Assembly: GCA_918807975.1 (NCBI GenBank)
Contig: OU964919.1
Location: 40,431,824 to 40,495,823 of the forward strand
Reading direction: 5' to 3'
Length of the DNA: 64,000 bases
From: Aplidium turbinatum
Lineage: Eukaryota; Chordata; Ascidiacea; Aplousobranchia; Polyclinidae
In this document: positions 1-10,431 of the stretch, piece by piece
Position numbering within the stretch: position 1 is the first letter of the stretch
Layout: each line of letters begins with the position of its first letter
The notes under the pieces: generated by a model
What the model saw: only the letters and a program-made list of their open reading frames with translations
What the model was told of the DNA's origin: nothing
The model's database searches: none
Program-made: the position numbers and the translations under genes

Positions 1-2
1 CA

Positions 3-1793
3 CCTGTCGAGGGCAACATCTCTGGTGAGTTCACCCCAGAAGAATTTGCCTCCGCCCTCCAGCACCTAAAGCCAGGCAAATCCCCGGGCCTTGACCACCT
101 ATGCCCGGAACTAATACTCCAAGCTGCCCCCTCTATGAGGTCCTGGTTAAAAGACTTCCTTTCCTGCTGCTTGCGTCACCTGCGCATCCCAAGAATCTGG
201 AGAAGAGCCCTAGTGGTTGCAGTCCCAAAGCCGAAGAAGCCCCCAGGGGATCCGAAGAGCTACCGCCCCATCTCTCTGCTCTGTATCCCCTTCAAGATAC
301 TCGAGAGACTTATCTACGCCCGTGTCGAACCGATAATAGACCCTCAGCTCCCTCGGGAACAAGCCGGCTTTCGCCACGGAAGATCAACCGTAGACCAGGT
401 CACTTTGATGACCCAAGACATCGAGGACAGCTTCTCGGCAAAAAAGAAGGCTGGCGCCGTGTTTGTCGATCTCACGGCTGCCTACGACACTGTATGGCAC
501 AGCGGCCTTACCTGCAAACTACTCCGTCTCCTTCCTGACAGGCACATGGTCCATATGATTATGGAACTTGTGCAAAACCGCAGTTCTACCCTTTCCACCG
601 GTAGCGGCCGACGAAGTAGACTTCGTCGACTCAGGAACGGCGTCCCACAGGGCTCTGTCCTGGCTCCCCTCCTCTTTAACACTTACATCTACGACCTGCC
701 TGACACCATCTCCAGGAAGTATGCTTATGCAGACGATCTGGCTCTCCTGCATCCAGCCGGAGATTGGCAGTCAATGGAGAGGAACCTAAGCCAGGACATG
801 TCAACTATATCAACATATCTCCAGAAATGGAAGCTACAGCTCAGCAAGGCAAAGACAGTGTCGGCGGCCTTCCATTTAAACAACAAGGAAGCAAAACGTG
901 AGATCAACGTTACCACCGACGACGAACACCTCCCCTACTGCGCCGAACCTACCTACCTCGGCGTAACCCTGGACAGGTCACTCACGTACCGACGACACCT
1001 GGAGTCACTGCGCAAAAAACTATCTGCGCGCGTTGCACTTTTGAGGCGGCTGGCGGGTTCCGGCTGGGGAGCTGATGCGAAAACCCTTCGCACAGCTACC
1101 TTGGCCCTCGTCCATTCTACCGCTGAGTACTGCGCACCAGTGTGGTGCCGCAGCTCTCACACCCGCCACATTGACACCGCCATCAATGACGCACTACGCA
1201 CTGTGACTGGATGCCTGCGTCCCACTCCAACGGACTGCCTTCCCATCCTTGCAGGCATCCAACCTGCTGAGCTTCGCCGTAAAGGAGCCATGATTTCCCT
1301 TGCTCGTCGCGCACTGGACCCCGACCACCTCCTCCACAGTACACTCCAGCGCCTACCTGGAAGACAGCAGCGACTGAAATCAAGACGCCCATTTGTGCCC
1401 GCCGCACGACAGCTTCTGAACAACGTTGAAGATCTTGGAATAAGTGCGGCACACTGGACGAACTACACATGGAACATGGAGTGGCAAAATAACACCTCCC
1501 GACTCCGTGATTTCCTACCCGACGTCGATCCCCACCCTCCGGGAATGTCCCTCGCAAGACTTGCGTGGGTCCGGCTTAACCGCCTACGAACCGGCGTCGG
1601 TCGCTTTCGTTCAGACATGTGCAGATGGGGTCTGGCTCCCTCACCGCGATGCGAGTGTGGCGCCACAGACCAAACAGTAGATCATGTCGTCCATGACTGC
1701 CCAATCCATCAACCACCACATGGAACGCTTGGACTGAAGGCCCTGGATGACGAAACTGTCGAGTGGCTGATGACATCATGCCCAAACATATAG
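3..1793 (+). CDS. LINE ORF2 fragment, reverse transcriptase (Jockey/I-like group)
   Basis: The frame is open from base 3 to a stop at 1793 and runs off the left edge of the window, so the 5' part (endonuclease) is not seen. Reverse transcriptase blocks appear in order: KPGKSPGLDHLCPEL (about 60-110), SYRPISLL (about 260), AGFRHGRST (about 365), FVDLTAAYDTVWH, GVPQGSVLAPLLFN and the catalytic YADD box (about 725-740). A Cys/His cluster, CECGATDQTVDHVVHDCP, sits near the C-terminus, as in the RT proteins often labelled BS or X-element. The frame shows no internal stop, so this copy may be fairly young. The clade is inferred from motif style and could be another APE-type LINE group. Bases after the stop to about 2.05 kb may be its 3' UTR, but I see no poly-A or simple-repeat tail that fixes the end. 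Confidence 0.85.
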   Translation, partial: PVEGNISGEFTPEEFASALQHLKPGKSPGLDHLCPELILQAAPSMRSWLKDFLSCCLRHLRIPRIWRRALVVAVPKPKKPPGDPKSYRPISLLCIPFKILERLIYARVEPIIDPQLPREQAGFRHGRSTVDQVTLMTQDIEDSFSAKKKAGAVFVDLTAAYDTVWHSGLTCKLLRLLPDRHMVHMIMELVQNRSSTLSTGSGRRSRLRRLRNGVPQGSVLAPLLFNTYIYDLPDTISRKYAYADDLALLHPAGDWQSMERNLSQDMSTISTYLQKWKLQLSKAKTVSAAFHLNNKEAKREINVTTDDEHLPYCAEPTYLGVTLDRSLTYRRHLESLRKKLSARVALLRRLAGSGWGADAKTLRTATLALVHSTAEYCAPVWCRSSHTRHIDTAINDALRTVTGCLRPTPTDCLPILAGIQPAELRRKGAMISLARRALDPDHLLHSTLQRLPGRQQRLKSRRPFVPAARQLLNNVEDLGISAAHWTNYTWNMEWQNNTSRLRDFLPDVDPHPPGMSLARLAWVRLNRLRTGVGRFRSDMCRWGLAPSPRCECGATDQTVDHVVHDCPIHQPPHGTLGLKALDDETVEWLMTSCPNI

Positions 1794-3399
1794 TCCGAAA
1801 GAACAGCTCATACGACGAAGAATAGAAACTGAGCCTTGTTTAGTTGCGTCATTGCTTCATGAATACTTGCCGAGTGACTCACACCAAAAACCCAAAGATG
1901 TCGAACACTTTCTGCATACTTTTCCTTCCGTCAATCCTCCACGCGACTTAATTGAGCGCATAAGAGCTTACTCGATCGCAAGATCTTTCCAAATTCCGGT
2001 GAAGCTTTTTGCTGTCCTCTTTACTGTGTGCTGCTCGGTTAGAAGTTGATCGTAGGCCTACAACCATAGATGAAAAGAGAATTCTACAATTATCAGCAAT
2101 ATCTGGAGTCATGGTGTTGAATGTAATAGTATAGTAGCCTAAGTATGATTCAAATACAAAGATAGTTTTACATCTTTTTCGTATCTAAGTATAATAACTT
2201 AATAAGTATAAACGACATACTCCAGAGACTAGACGAAAAACTTAAGAATGAAGTTTTTTTTTTCACTTTTGCATAACGTCGATGTTGGTACCGAAGAGGA
2301 GTGCTCTTACAATGAAGATGAAACGGGACAAAACGAGAAGGAAAGCAACATCTTTGACGTTTTTGATGATGATGATAGCTTCAATTTTTGTTTCGCTTAC
2401 TTTGTTTAATTCTTGTTAACGAATGTAGAAGAATAAGTCCAACAGTGACAAATAATTTCAAATTTGCTTGGAATTCATAAATTTATCCTTTTGCTTAATC
2501 GGTAATAACTCTTTTTCTGTACATTTTCAGGGTTCTTGTTAATAGAAAAAGTTATTCCCCTTGAAAAAAGCTAAAAAATGATGTATAATATGTCCTATTT
2601 TGAAAAACTTAAAATTTTCATAAAGGGATTGTGACGTCATTTGGAAAATGAGCCCAAAAGGAGGTTTCCCATCATCCGATTGATGGGGATTTTTTTCTGA
2701 GTCATTTGCATAGTATGGGGAAGGTCTGAGAAAAGTATCAGCTTAATAAAAATATTTTCCCACAAAAAACCTTCCACGACTGCACTATATGGGGCTTTAA
2801 AGAACTGCTGGTAGTGTGTTAGGCTACTGTGTCGGTGTGAAAGCAAAATTTTGTTGGTCTGCAATTCTGATAGACTTGAACTTTCTTCCTGCGTTGCTGT
2901 GTCTCTATAGCTTAACAATAAATGTGAATCTTAGCCTAGGCTACTGTCTTATTTGCTACCAATAAGTAGGCTAAGTAAGTTTCCGTTTGTGGCCTTTTTG
3001 CTTCTTTAGTTGTGAAAATATTGTATCACTCATAGGCTAGCCTACTTGCATCGAATACGAATCAACCAGGAGTAGTCTGGTAGGCCTAAGCCTTTGTTAA
3101 AGGGGCATAACTTTAAGACCAAGCTCGTTTATTATGCCATTCACCAAGCTCGTTTATTTAGCCAAATTGAACAAAGTTGGAATAACAATACAAATAATGG
3201 CTAAAAATTATATTTGAGATACGTAGTAGACTATGACAGCTGCAGAGGAAGCGTTTTCCGTGGTTTTATTGAGCTGGACTGCCATTCAATCAGGGCTGTA
3301 GCCTAACTTCGTCAGTTGGGGCACCGATGCAATTATGGGGCTTATACGTTTGTTTCTGTGCATATTATATAGTACGTACAAATGACGTATGTTAAAGCT
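1794..3399. other. AT-rich stretch without a recognisable gene
   Basis: It begins with probable 3' UTR of the upstream LINE. The rest is AT-rich with short open frames (for example 1852-2049 and 2637-2918) that show no recognisable domain. Several TAGGCTA/TAGGCCTA motifs occur between 2.9 and 3.1 kb. Confidence 0.4.
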
Positions 3400-3478
3400 C
3401 GCAGGAGCTACAAGAAACACGGTGTCTATCGCTGTCAATTCTTGCTACAACCAGATGCTGACAAACATTAAATGTTTG
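3396..3478 (+). repeat. Degenerate Penelope-type terminal sequence with half of a hammerhead ribozyme
   Basis: Bases 3414-3449 read GAAACACGG, then TGTCTATCGCTG, then a stretch ending TTCTTGCTAC. This matches the 3' half of the intact hammerhead at 53.8 kb (GAAAC, tetraloop, GTGTC, TATCGCTG, TTCTTGCTAC). A small hairpin AGCTC-GCAG-GAGCT lies just upstream, but no CTGATGA box is present. I read it as a decayed copy of the same terminal repeat. Confidence 0.5.
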
Positions 3479-4001
3479 ACTGAGTAGGGAGAGAACGGGG
3501 TAAGTTGAACCGTTTATTGCGATTATCGCCACAGATCGTAAAATACTGGCACTAAGAACCTGATACTTGGACACAAGTTTGTGACACCTATCATGCATGT
3601 TTACGAGTAGATTATTTGCAGTAGCAGCTTTTATTATGTACATAAATATAATCCTAAAATGATCAGTCTTGTGGTTCAACTTACCCTGCTCATGGGGTAA
3701 GTTGAACCGGACAATAGGGTTAGTTGAACCACTATCAATATATGCCTAATTGTATATACTGCAGCTGAAAACCATCATTGAGATGTTTTCAGGTAAATTG
3801 AGATTTAACACTGCCGAGATGATTATACAACTTCTCCATTATCATGGATTAATGTGCTGATTTAAATGCTACCGGAGCTTGACATTCAACATTTTCAGCT
3901 ATCCTACAATATACAGTATTTAACGTAAATAGACACATTAGGCTACTACAGGGTATGACAAAAATTGTTTTTGCAAGATCAAGCAGAATAAAATGCAACA
4001 A

Positions 4002-4300
4002 CTACTCAAGCAAATTCATCCAATTATTCAAGTCTGCTGGGAAAACAAACTTGTTTTGCCTCTTTGTGGTTCCACTGATTTCAGGAAATGGAAGAGTCAT
4101 GACAATGTCCTTTTTGGGAAAGGAGCATTTATCTCCATCTTTGAATGTGAATGTTGGTTGGTCAGTTGCTGGATCATTCCTTCCCTTCTTTAAAAACTTG
4201 CCTTCACATTCTCCAGTTGTAGGCTATCATCTACCACTCGACAAGTCCCACGTAATGAAGAATTATTTTTTTCCCTGTAAACTGCACCAGCACATAATTG
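4002..4300 (-). pseudogene. Transposon protein C-terminal remnant (pogo-like element)
   Basis: On the minus strand a coherent C-terminal segment, SFPKKDIVMTLPFPEISG then TTKRQNKFVFPADLNNW, ends at a stop at 4002-4004. It is preceded by a stretch containing CRVVDDSLQLENVK, and the reading frame changes at an oligo-T run near 4193. A stretch of this kind (DIV, LP, P, then an aromatic-rich end) is common at the C-terminus of Tigger/jerky-like DDE proteins in invertebrates. It is probably the far side of the same coding region as 8823-9211, split by the LTR-element insertion. The family is inferred from style. Confidence 0.5.
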
Positions 4301-4684
4301 GTCACAGCGGTAAACCATAATTTCTTCGTGGGAAAATTGTAACTTAAAGTTCCCGGATCCTTTCGTCTGCATATAATGACCGAAGAAACACACACTTGAA
4401 CTTCTTTTCAAACAGTGTATTTCTGTAAAAATTAGCCCACGGCTACCAAAAACGAGGGGGTGCAACGCGTACACCACTTAAACTGTCACTACACAACAGA
4501 TTACTTGGTGTACGCGTTGCACCCCCTCGTTTTTGGTAGCCGTGGGCTAATTTTTACAGAAATACACTGTTTGAAAAGAAATTCAAGTGTGTGTTTCTTC
4601 GGTCATTATATGCAGACGAAAGGATCCGGGAACTTTAAGTTACAATTTTCCCACGAAGAAATTATGGTTTACCGCTGTGACCAT
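4301..4684. repeat. Large hairpin: LTR-derived inverted repeat with arms of about 180 bp
   Basis: Bases about 4302-4480 (starting GGTCACAGCGGTAAACC) are repeated as the reverse complement at about 4503-4684, separated by a loop of about 22-30 bases. The arm sequence recurs once at 8283-8462 and, inverted, at 12457-12640. It belongs to the end repeat of the BEL/Pao fossil. Confidence 0.8.
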
Positions 4685-4713
4685 AAAAAATAAAAGACGG
4701 AACTTTTGTCCAG

Positions 4714-7700
4714 CTAGCAAGCACTAAGCCAACAGTTAAATGTGCGGCCAACTTTCAAACAATCATTCGGCTCGACAAGTTCTCTAGCCAAAATATCATT
4801 GCGAGACAATTCACAGGTTTCATTTTGCAAAGTCAAATCCTGAATGACTTTATTCAGGTCTGCTATTTCCATATCACGAGACTCAATTTTACGCTGAAAG
4901 CCAGAGATGACATCCGACTCTGAAGACGTCTGCACTCTGCACACTTTAGCAACGCTTTCAACTAAGGGTGACTTACCACCACAAGCCAACCAACCGAGAG
5001 GAGTGAGTAAAGCATGCGGTTCACTGCGATTTTCACCAACACGTTCTTCTTTTGCCCACATCAAATAAGCGTTGTCGTTTCCAATCAGTACATCTACAGT
5101 ACTACAATCATTCAAATGAAACATATTCACGTCATGAAAATGACGGAAACTACTTAAATCCTGCTTATGTGGTAAAGTCTTAACATCGTCAGCCCAAGCT
5201 GGGTTAACCACCGAAGTTATATCACAAAACAGTTCATTCGTCTCTAACGACTGAATGTTGAGTTTAACAAGTTCAGCACAAGTAGGTTTCTGACCAGCCA
5301 GAGTATCCATTTTAAACGACGCTTTATCATACGGTTTAAGACCAAGTTCGCACACCAAGTCACTCGAAACAAAGGTCAACTGCGAACCAGGATCATGCTG
5401 ACAATACACCAACTTCGATTTGCCAGTCATTGGATTCAAAACACGAGCAGCAGTAACGCGGTTAAAGGCTGCTTTAACATTTCCAATCTTAACATTACGC
5501 ACAGGAACTCTGGCACCAGCATCATCTTTACCGACCGAATCCAGAGAATCACGTGACGTCACATAAAAATCATGCAGAAGAAAATAGTGTTTCCTATCGT
5601 TGGTAGGTCCACACTTACGACAGTTATTTGCATGATTACAGTCTCTAACCATATGCTGGCGCAAACAATTCAAGCATTTGCCAGCTTTCACAATGACATC
5701 TCTCCGATCTTTAGGTGTCAAGCGCAAAAATTCTTTACAATTAGACAAAAAATGATATTCAACTTGACCACGTGACGAACAACAAAAACACGCCGGTATG
5801 TCACTATGTCTGGCCACACCGCCGCGCGGTGCGCCAACAGCAGTCGAGTACTGCGAACTCCCTGAAATCACATTATCATGGGGCTTTACCGACGTCTGCC
5901 TAACCGGACATGAAGGCAATTTTCCTTTGCCAAACTTTTTAAAATGCTGCGACTCACCAGAATCGCCCATTAGCATAATGCTAAAATCAGTCGACTTGCG
6001 CGTTTCCTCCCGTACTACAAAATCAAACAAACTCTGAAAGGTAGGGGCCTCAGTGCTACCATACTGATCACCTAAAAAGTCAAGATAACGCTGCTTAGCG
6101 TCAAACGGGAGTCGCTTAGCCAAATCCAAAACAAAACGTCCTTCTAATTTATCACGCTGACCATAAGCTTTCGCGTAAAGCAAACACTGCGACAATTCAT
6201 CTTTAAACTCTTTCAAATCACTGGAAGAGATAGAAGTCAATTTGCTACCATAGCGATACTTTCTAATTTCTGGTTCTGCGAAAAGACCTCCACGAACCCC
6301 AAAACGTTGGGACAAGCGAGCTAACGACATTTCTATCCTGTCTTCCTCTGACAAGCCAGGAGTGTCAGAAACCAAATTAGCAATCGTTTGTGCAGCTGTT
6401 CTAACACAAGCTGCTTGCAACAAAGTCAAACGAGTTCCCTTAAAGGGCGAAGCTGCCATCAAGGCCATAACACGATTTTTAAAGAAGACAAATGGCATAT
6501 TATTACCATCGTAACCAATCAAGGCCGCCTTATCGAAGAACGTCCTACTATTTTGGTATTCAAAAAAGCAATCCTGCTGTTGAGAACTCGATTTAGCGGG
6601 AGAAGACAAGCTATATCCCTTAATGGGCTGAGTGGGCTCAGTCACATGCACAGCCCGATCACGATCCTCACATACGTTAAAATCAGGAGACACGATACGC
6701 CTCTCACAACCACCCAAATTACGTGTAGCTGGGCGATCAAAAACTAGCGGCGCTGAAAACTGTGAAGGGGGCAAAGCATTACTGCTAATGGCGGCCCCGT
6801 GACCTGTACGCTCTGGGGGAGGAGTTCGGTTGTAATTTGCAGACCTTGGCTCTACAGCCTTCGGAAGACCCTTAGCCGCGGCCCTGAGACCTCCTGAAAC
6901 AGCTTGAAAAGATGTGGATTGTACTGGTCCACTTACAGATTGAACAGGCGTCTGGAAAAGGTTATGTAAATTAAACTGTGATTGATGTTCACTTCTGGAA
7001 TGCCTAGAAGATCCCTTCTTAGAGCTACGCCGGGAGCCCACCTCTGATCGATATTCAGCTAATGCCACTTCCTTACGTTGTTCAGCCCTCAACTGAGCGT
7101 CTTTGAGTGCGAACTCAGCAGCTCTCGCTTCGGCTTTCGCGGCAGCCTCAGTTCGTACGGCCTCAGCTCTCGCGGCGGCCTCAGCAGCTCTCGCTTCAGC
7201 CTCAGCTCTCGCGGCAGCCTCAGCTCGTATGGCCTCAGCTCTCATGGCAGCTTCAGTTCGTATGGCCTCAGCTCTCATGGCAGCCTCAGCAGCTCTCGCT
7301 TCGGCTTCGGCTTGTATCTGGAGCTCCTCTCGTCTTAGCTGTAAGTTAATTTGTGCCACTATCCGTGACGAGCTCTCAGACATCCTAGTGCTTACATTTG
7401 AGGCGCTATCTTCAGGATGTATGTCAGCATCCAACCTATCTGAGAACTCACTTTCTTTTTGTTGGAAGTTATTTTTTAACGAGTTAAATTCGGGATCTAC
7501 CCTATCACGAAGTTCTGCTAAGATTGCAGAGTTAAAAATTTTACTCAAGAGAGCATGGAAATGCCGTAATTCCTTTTCTAAAGTAGATAAGTTAGATCGA
7601 AAAATTAACAGTTCCTGCTTATCACTCAAAGAACCTAGGGCCACAGAAAGTTTCCCAATTTGAGTCAAAATATCCCGTCTAAGATGCCGGGCCTCTCGAA

Positions 7701-7827
7701 CTGACTTAGCCTCATCGTTATTGGGTCCCTCCCCAGAATGGCCTGCCCGACCGCAAAGAACATCATCAGGCTTAAACTCAGTCGAGTCTACGGCGGTCGA
7801 GTCCTTGTCGCCACCGAGTGTAGACAT
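4714..7827 (-). CDS. Gag-protease region of the BEL/Pao fossil
   Basis: This is a coding part of an LTR-element fossil. After an N-terminal stretch (MSTLGGDKDST) comes a long charged coiled-coil region of Ala/Glu/Arg repeats (AEARAAEAAARAEA style, about 7120-7310). A gag-like domain of the BEL/Pao type follows (around DKAALIGYDG, FKNRVMALM, RFVLDLAKRLP). Then come Cys/His knuckles (CFCC and CLNCLRQHMVRDCNHANNC, about 5610-5810) and a retropepsin-like segment containing HDPGSQLTFVSSDL (about 5370-5410). The order gag, knuckle, protease, then a PLGWLACGG stretch matches BEL/Pao polyproteins. The initiating ATG is taken at 7827; the longer frame to 7881 adds an unsupported hydrophobic leader. 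The element is a broken fossil. Confidence 0.75.
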   Translation of the reverse strand: MSTLGGDKDSTAVDSTEFKPDDVLCGRAGHSGEGPNNDEAKSVREARHLRRDILTQIGKLSVALGSLSDKQELLIFRSNLSTLEKELRHFHALLSKIFNSAILAELRDRVDPEFNSLKNNFQQKESEFSDRLDADIHPEDSASNVSTRMSESSSRIVAQINLQLRREELQIQAEAEARAAEAAMRAEAIRTEAAMRAEAIRAEAAARAEAEARAAEAAARAEAVRTEAAAKAEARAAEFALKDAQLRAEQRKEVALAEYRSEVGSRRSSKKGSSRHSRSEHQSQFNLHNLFQTPVQSVSGPVQSTSFQAVSGGLRAAAKGLPKAVEPRSANYNRTPPPERTGHGAAISSNALPPSQFSAPLVFDRPATRNLGGCERRIVSPDFNVCEDRDRAVHVTEPTQPIKGYSLSSPAKSSSQQQDCFFEYQNSRTFFDKAALIGYDGNNMPFVFFKNRVMALMAASPFKGTRLTLLQAACVRTAAQTIANLVSDTPGLSEEDRIEMSLARLSQRFGVRGGLFAEPEIRKYRYGSKLTSISSSDLKEFKDELSQCLLYAKAYGQRDKLEGRFVLDLAKRLPFDAKQRYLDFLGDQYGSTEAPTFQSLFDFVVREETRKSTDFSIMLMGDSGESQHFKKFGKGKLPSCPVRQTSVKPHDNVISGSSQYSTAVGAPRGGVARHSDIPACFCCSSRGQVEYHFLSNCKEFLRLTPKDRRDVIVKAGKCLNCLRQHMVRDCNHANNCRKCGPTNDRKHYFLLHDFYVTSRDSLDSVGKDDAGARVPVRNVKIGNVKAAFNRVTAARVLNPMTGKSKLVYCQHDPGSQLTFVSSDLVCELGLKPYDKASFKMDTLAGQKPTCAELVKLNIQSLETNELFCDITSVVNPAWADDVKTLPHKQDLSSFRHFHDVNMFHLNDCSTVDVLIGNDNAYLMWAKEERVGENRSEPHALLTPLGWLACGGKSPLVESVAKVCRVQTSSESDVISGFQRKIESRDMEIADLNKVIQDLTLQNETCELSRNDILARELVEPNDCLKVGRTFNCWLSAC

Positions 7828-8822
7828 ATTAAATGTTGGGGCTAAATTAACAATTAAAAAAATTAAGTTACACAAACACACAAAATTATTAGGCTACAGT
7901 AGTTATAAAAAACTTAACTGCCAAGACCGTAAAAAATACAAAAAAGAATTTAAATGCACGATACCGTAGCTGTACGAGTATGTGAAGTCCAAACGTCCAC
8001 AAAACTTGCTTGGATTCTTCCACTTGAATCTTCAAGCACAGATGGATTGCCTTTAATCTTCTTTCTTGCCAATGAATGTCAAAGTTATTTTTCTTCTGTA
8101 CCAAACTGAGAAGAAATGTCTTTACTTTTTAGCTTAAAGTTCTTCAGTTGCTTACCGAGAAGAAATGTCTTTAATTTTCTTTGCTTCTTTAGACTACCAA
8201 CCAATAAGATCTTCTTTTATTATTTCTTTGCTTCTAAGTGCTTCTTGGCCTACCAACTAACTAACTTCGTCTTTTATTTTTTATGGTCACAGCGGTAAAC
8301 CATAATTTCTTCGTGGGAAAATTGTAACTTAAAGTTCCCTAATCCTTTCGTCTGCATATAATGACCGAAGGAACACACACTTGAACTTCTTTTCAAAAAG
8401 TGTATTTCTGTAAAAATTAGCCCACGGCTACCGAAAACGAGGGGGTGCAACGCGTACACCACTGAAAACTGTCACTACAGAACAGATTACTTGGATAAAA
8501 GACGGAACTTTTGTCCAGCTAGCAAGCACTAAGCCAACAGTTAAATGTGCGGCCAACTTTCAAACAATCATTTTACGAATGACCAGAATAGATATCAATA
8601 TCTCAAATTCACGTAGAAAGTAACTGTGACGCAATAAATGAAAGACAATTATGAAGTCATTCCAACAGGTGTTTAAGCTGATGTAATATTTCCTGTTTAA
8701 ACAGGCCCAAACAGGTCCAAACAGGTCTTATGAACGATGGTGCAATTTTGGCACATGCTTTAGGAATTTCCATGACGTAATATTCAGTAGACTTGAACGG
8801 TTTTTATATGACGTTTGATTTG

Positions 8823-9211
8823 GTGAAAATTGTCGGGAACAATAATCTCCTTCTGATGGTTCAACAATAGGCATATCATCATCACTGTTTTCATCACAGA
8901 TAGCTTGTAGTTCAGTTGAATTATCGCTTTCAGTATCGGTTTCTTCGTCTGGAATTAATCTTTTCTTTGGTGCTTTTTTTGCTAATTTTGCTGCATGTAA
9001 AGATTCTAATTTTTCTTTTTCTGGCGTGTCTGTAAGAATTCGAGTTTTAGATCTTTTACGACCTTTTCGTGTTTGTTTTCTTGGGCCTGCAATTGGCAGG
9101 GGAACGATCTGTGCGGGTGACACATAGTTTCCATTATTATGAAAGCTGCTTGTGGTCAAATGATCAAAATCATTGCTAGTTATAAGACTCTCTGCTCCAC
9201 TTAAAGTGCCT
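8823..9211 (-). pseudogene. Pogo/Tigger-like transposase, C-terminal exon remnant
   Basis: The minus strand reads GTLSGAESLITSNDFDHL, then NYVSPAQIVPLPIAGPRK, then GRKRSKTRILTDTPEKE and a KLAKKAPKKRL basic stretch, followed by an acidic tail. The GRKR...ILTDTPEK pattern is typical of the C-terminal part of Tigger/jerky-type DDE_1 proteins. A plausible 3' splice site (TTATTTACCTGTCAG) lies at the upstream edge near 9212, so this could be the last or penultimate exon. The frame continues artificially into the neighbouring LTR repeat (8728-8822). The catalytic core was not found. Confidence 0.6.
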
Positions 9212-9725
9212 CTGACAGGTAAATAAATTCGCTAAATTTACCTAAGATACCAAAAAGATGACACTAACAAACTTCCCTGACCAGCAAATCGTAAAAAATA
9301 TCAACAGGCTACTAAGTTACACGCTTGCAAACTTTCGTTGACATCGGCGAATCTGGCACTCATTCAATTGCGAAAATAAAAACGGCAACACCGCTATGAC
9401 GTCACAGTAAGCGGGAAGGATACATTCTTTCTTTGTGATGACTTGGTAAAGTATGGTACGGCTACTGCTAAACGTGAATGTGTGGGGCTCTGTTGGTCTA
9501 CTAAAGCATGTGCAAATTAAGAATTACCGAAATGAAAAAGTGAACTTATTATTACTATCAGGTTTCGATCAAATAGGTTGAGTTTACTTTTATCAAACAG
9601 CATCTCAATTCAATTGAAATTGCAGTTTCATAGGGCTACAATTTTCATACTTTTTTATTTGTCCTAATCTGGCTATAGCCATTTGCAGTGTGACAACAGT
9701 ATCTCACAAACAGTACCTTTAATTT

Positions 9726-9992
9726 ATGGTTGAGGCAATGCCTACAAATTGCTGTTTATGTGACATTGTCAGTGACAAAGACCGTGTGCTTTCTTTTCCC
9801 ACTTTCCCACAAAACAAGGTACTGAGAAGAAAATGGTCAAAGACTAGTTTTCTTCAAGTGTTCGAAAATGGGATGGGCCATACAAAACTAGTCGTATATG
9901 TTCACTTCACTGAAGATGATTTTGTTAATACCACTCAAGTAAAAATGCCTACAGGCATGTGTTGGAGTGTATACTACAAGGCAGTAGCGTAG
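9726..9992 (+). pseudogene. THAP-like zinc-finger fragment inside the pogo-like transposon
   Basis: The 88-residue frame reads NCCLCDIVSDKDRVLSFPTF, then LRRKWSK, then VVYVHFTEDDFV. This fits the THAP layout (C-x2-C, FP, RxxW, C-x2-H-F), but the third metal ligand is Val instead of Cys (VYVHF), so it is probably not functional. The frame is interrupted by the hAT element at 9982. After that element the DNA resumes with a short open stretch ending near 10558 (FPDPDGRYTGFQ) that may belong to the same old gene. THAP domains occur in P-element-like transposases and in their domesticated relatives. Whether it belongs to the surrounding transposon or is another insertion is unclear. Confidence 0.5.
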
Positions 9993-10431
9993 CCAGGAAT
10001 TTTGAAAGGGGGGGGGGGGGTTTTGACCACCCAACGGCGGGAGGTCTGGGGGGCCTCCCCCAGAAAATTTTGAAAATTTACTTTGAAATTGGTGCATTCT
10101 GAGAGCATTTTCAACAAAAATGTGGGTACGAATATTCCTGTAAAATGGTGCTGTCCGGTAGCATAGCAAAATGATAAGATCATGTTTTCTTCGGCATTTT
10201 TCGGAAAAAAAGCTAAGTCTCTGTATTTTCTTGTTGCTAATTCCTGGCTGAGATGTTTGAATGTTTGGTATTGGCAAAACTCGCTCTTTTAATGCAATTT
10301 TGTTTAAAATTAGGCAATTTTTTTTAGACTGAAAGCATCATTCTCAATATCGTGACGTCACACGCGTGCCAAAGGGGGGGGGGTTGTAACCCCCAAAACC
10401 CCCCCCCCTTGGCTACGCCACTGCTACAAGG
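9974..10431. mobile_element. Small hAT element (CAGTGGCGTAGCCA family)
   Basis: The element spans 9982-10423 (442 bp). Its ends are CAGTAGCGTAGCCAGG and GGCTACGCCACTG. An exact 8-bp target duplication CTACAAGG flanks it (9974-9981 and 10424-10431). G-runs and C-runs lie just inside the ends. No transposase is present. Other decayed ends of the same family appear at about 36012-36024, 40780, 41234 and 41350. Confidence 0.9.

Larger units (their letters stand above)
4301..8822 (-). mobile_element. BEL/Pao LTR retrotransposon, fossil copy
   Basis: A minus-strand element with related end repeats at about 4301-4770 and 8282-8822, the latter also present as a separate copy at 12090-12642. On the minus strand the repeat ends ...GCTGTGACCA, consistent with the usual CA terminus. 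The parts recognised are a gag region, zinc knuckles and an aspartic protease (see the coding entry). The left repeat contains an inverted duplicate of about 180 bp of itself. By eye the end repeats look clearly more than 90% alike, suggesting a moderately old insertion. The element as a whole is broken (about two breaks). It lies inside the pogo-like transposon. Confidence 0.75.

Noticed and set aside
1852-2049. Small plus-strand frame after the LINE
   Set aside because: No recognisable domain and no support beyond an open frame in probable 3' UTR.
7078-7663. Plus-strand Ser/Leu- and Ala/Ser-rich frames
   Set aside because: Antisense shadows of the coiled-coil repeat region of the BEL/Pao gag frame.
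8728-8822. C-terminal end of the pogo-like frame (SYKNRSSLLNITSWKF)
   Set aside because: These residues are encoded by the LTR-like repeat, which also occurs at 12.1 kb, so they are not part of the original protein.
9726-9992. Host THAP-domain gene
   Set aside because: One metal ligand is replaced, the frame is cut by a transposon, and it sits inside another transposon.
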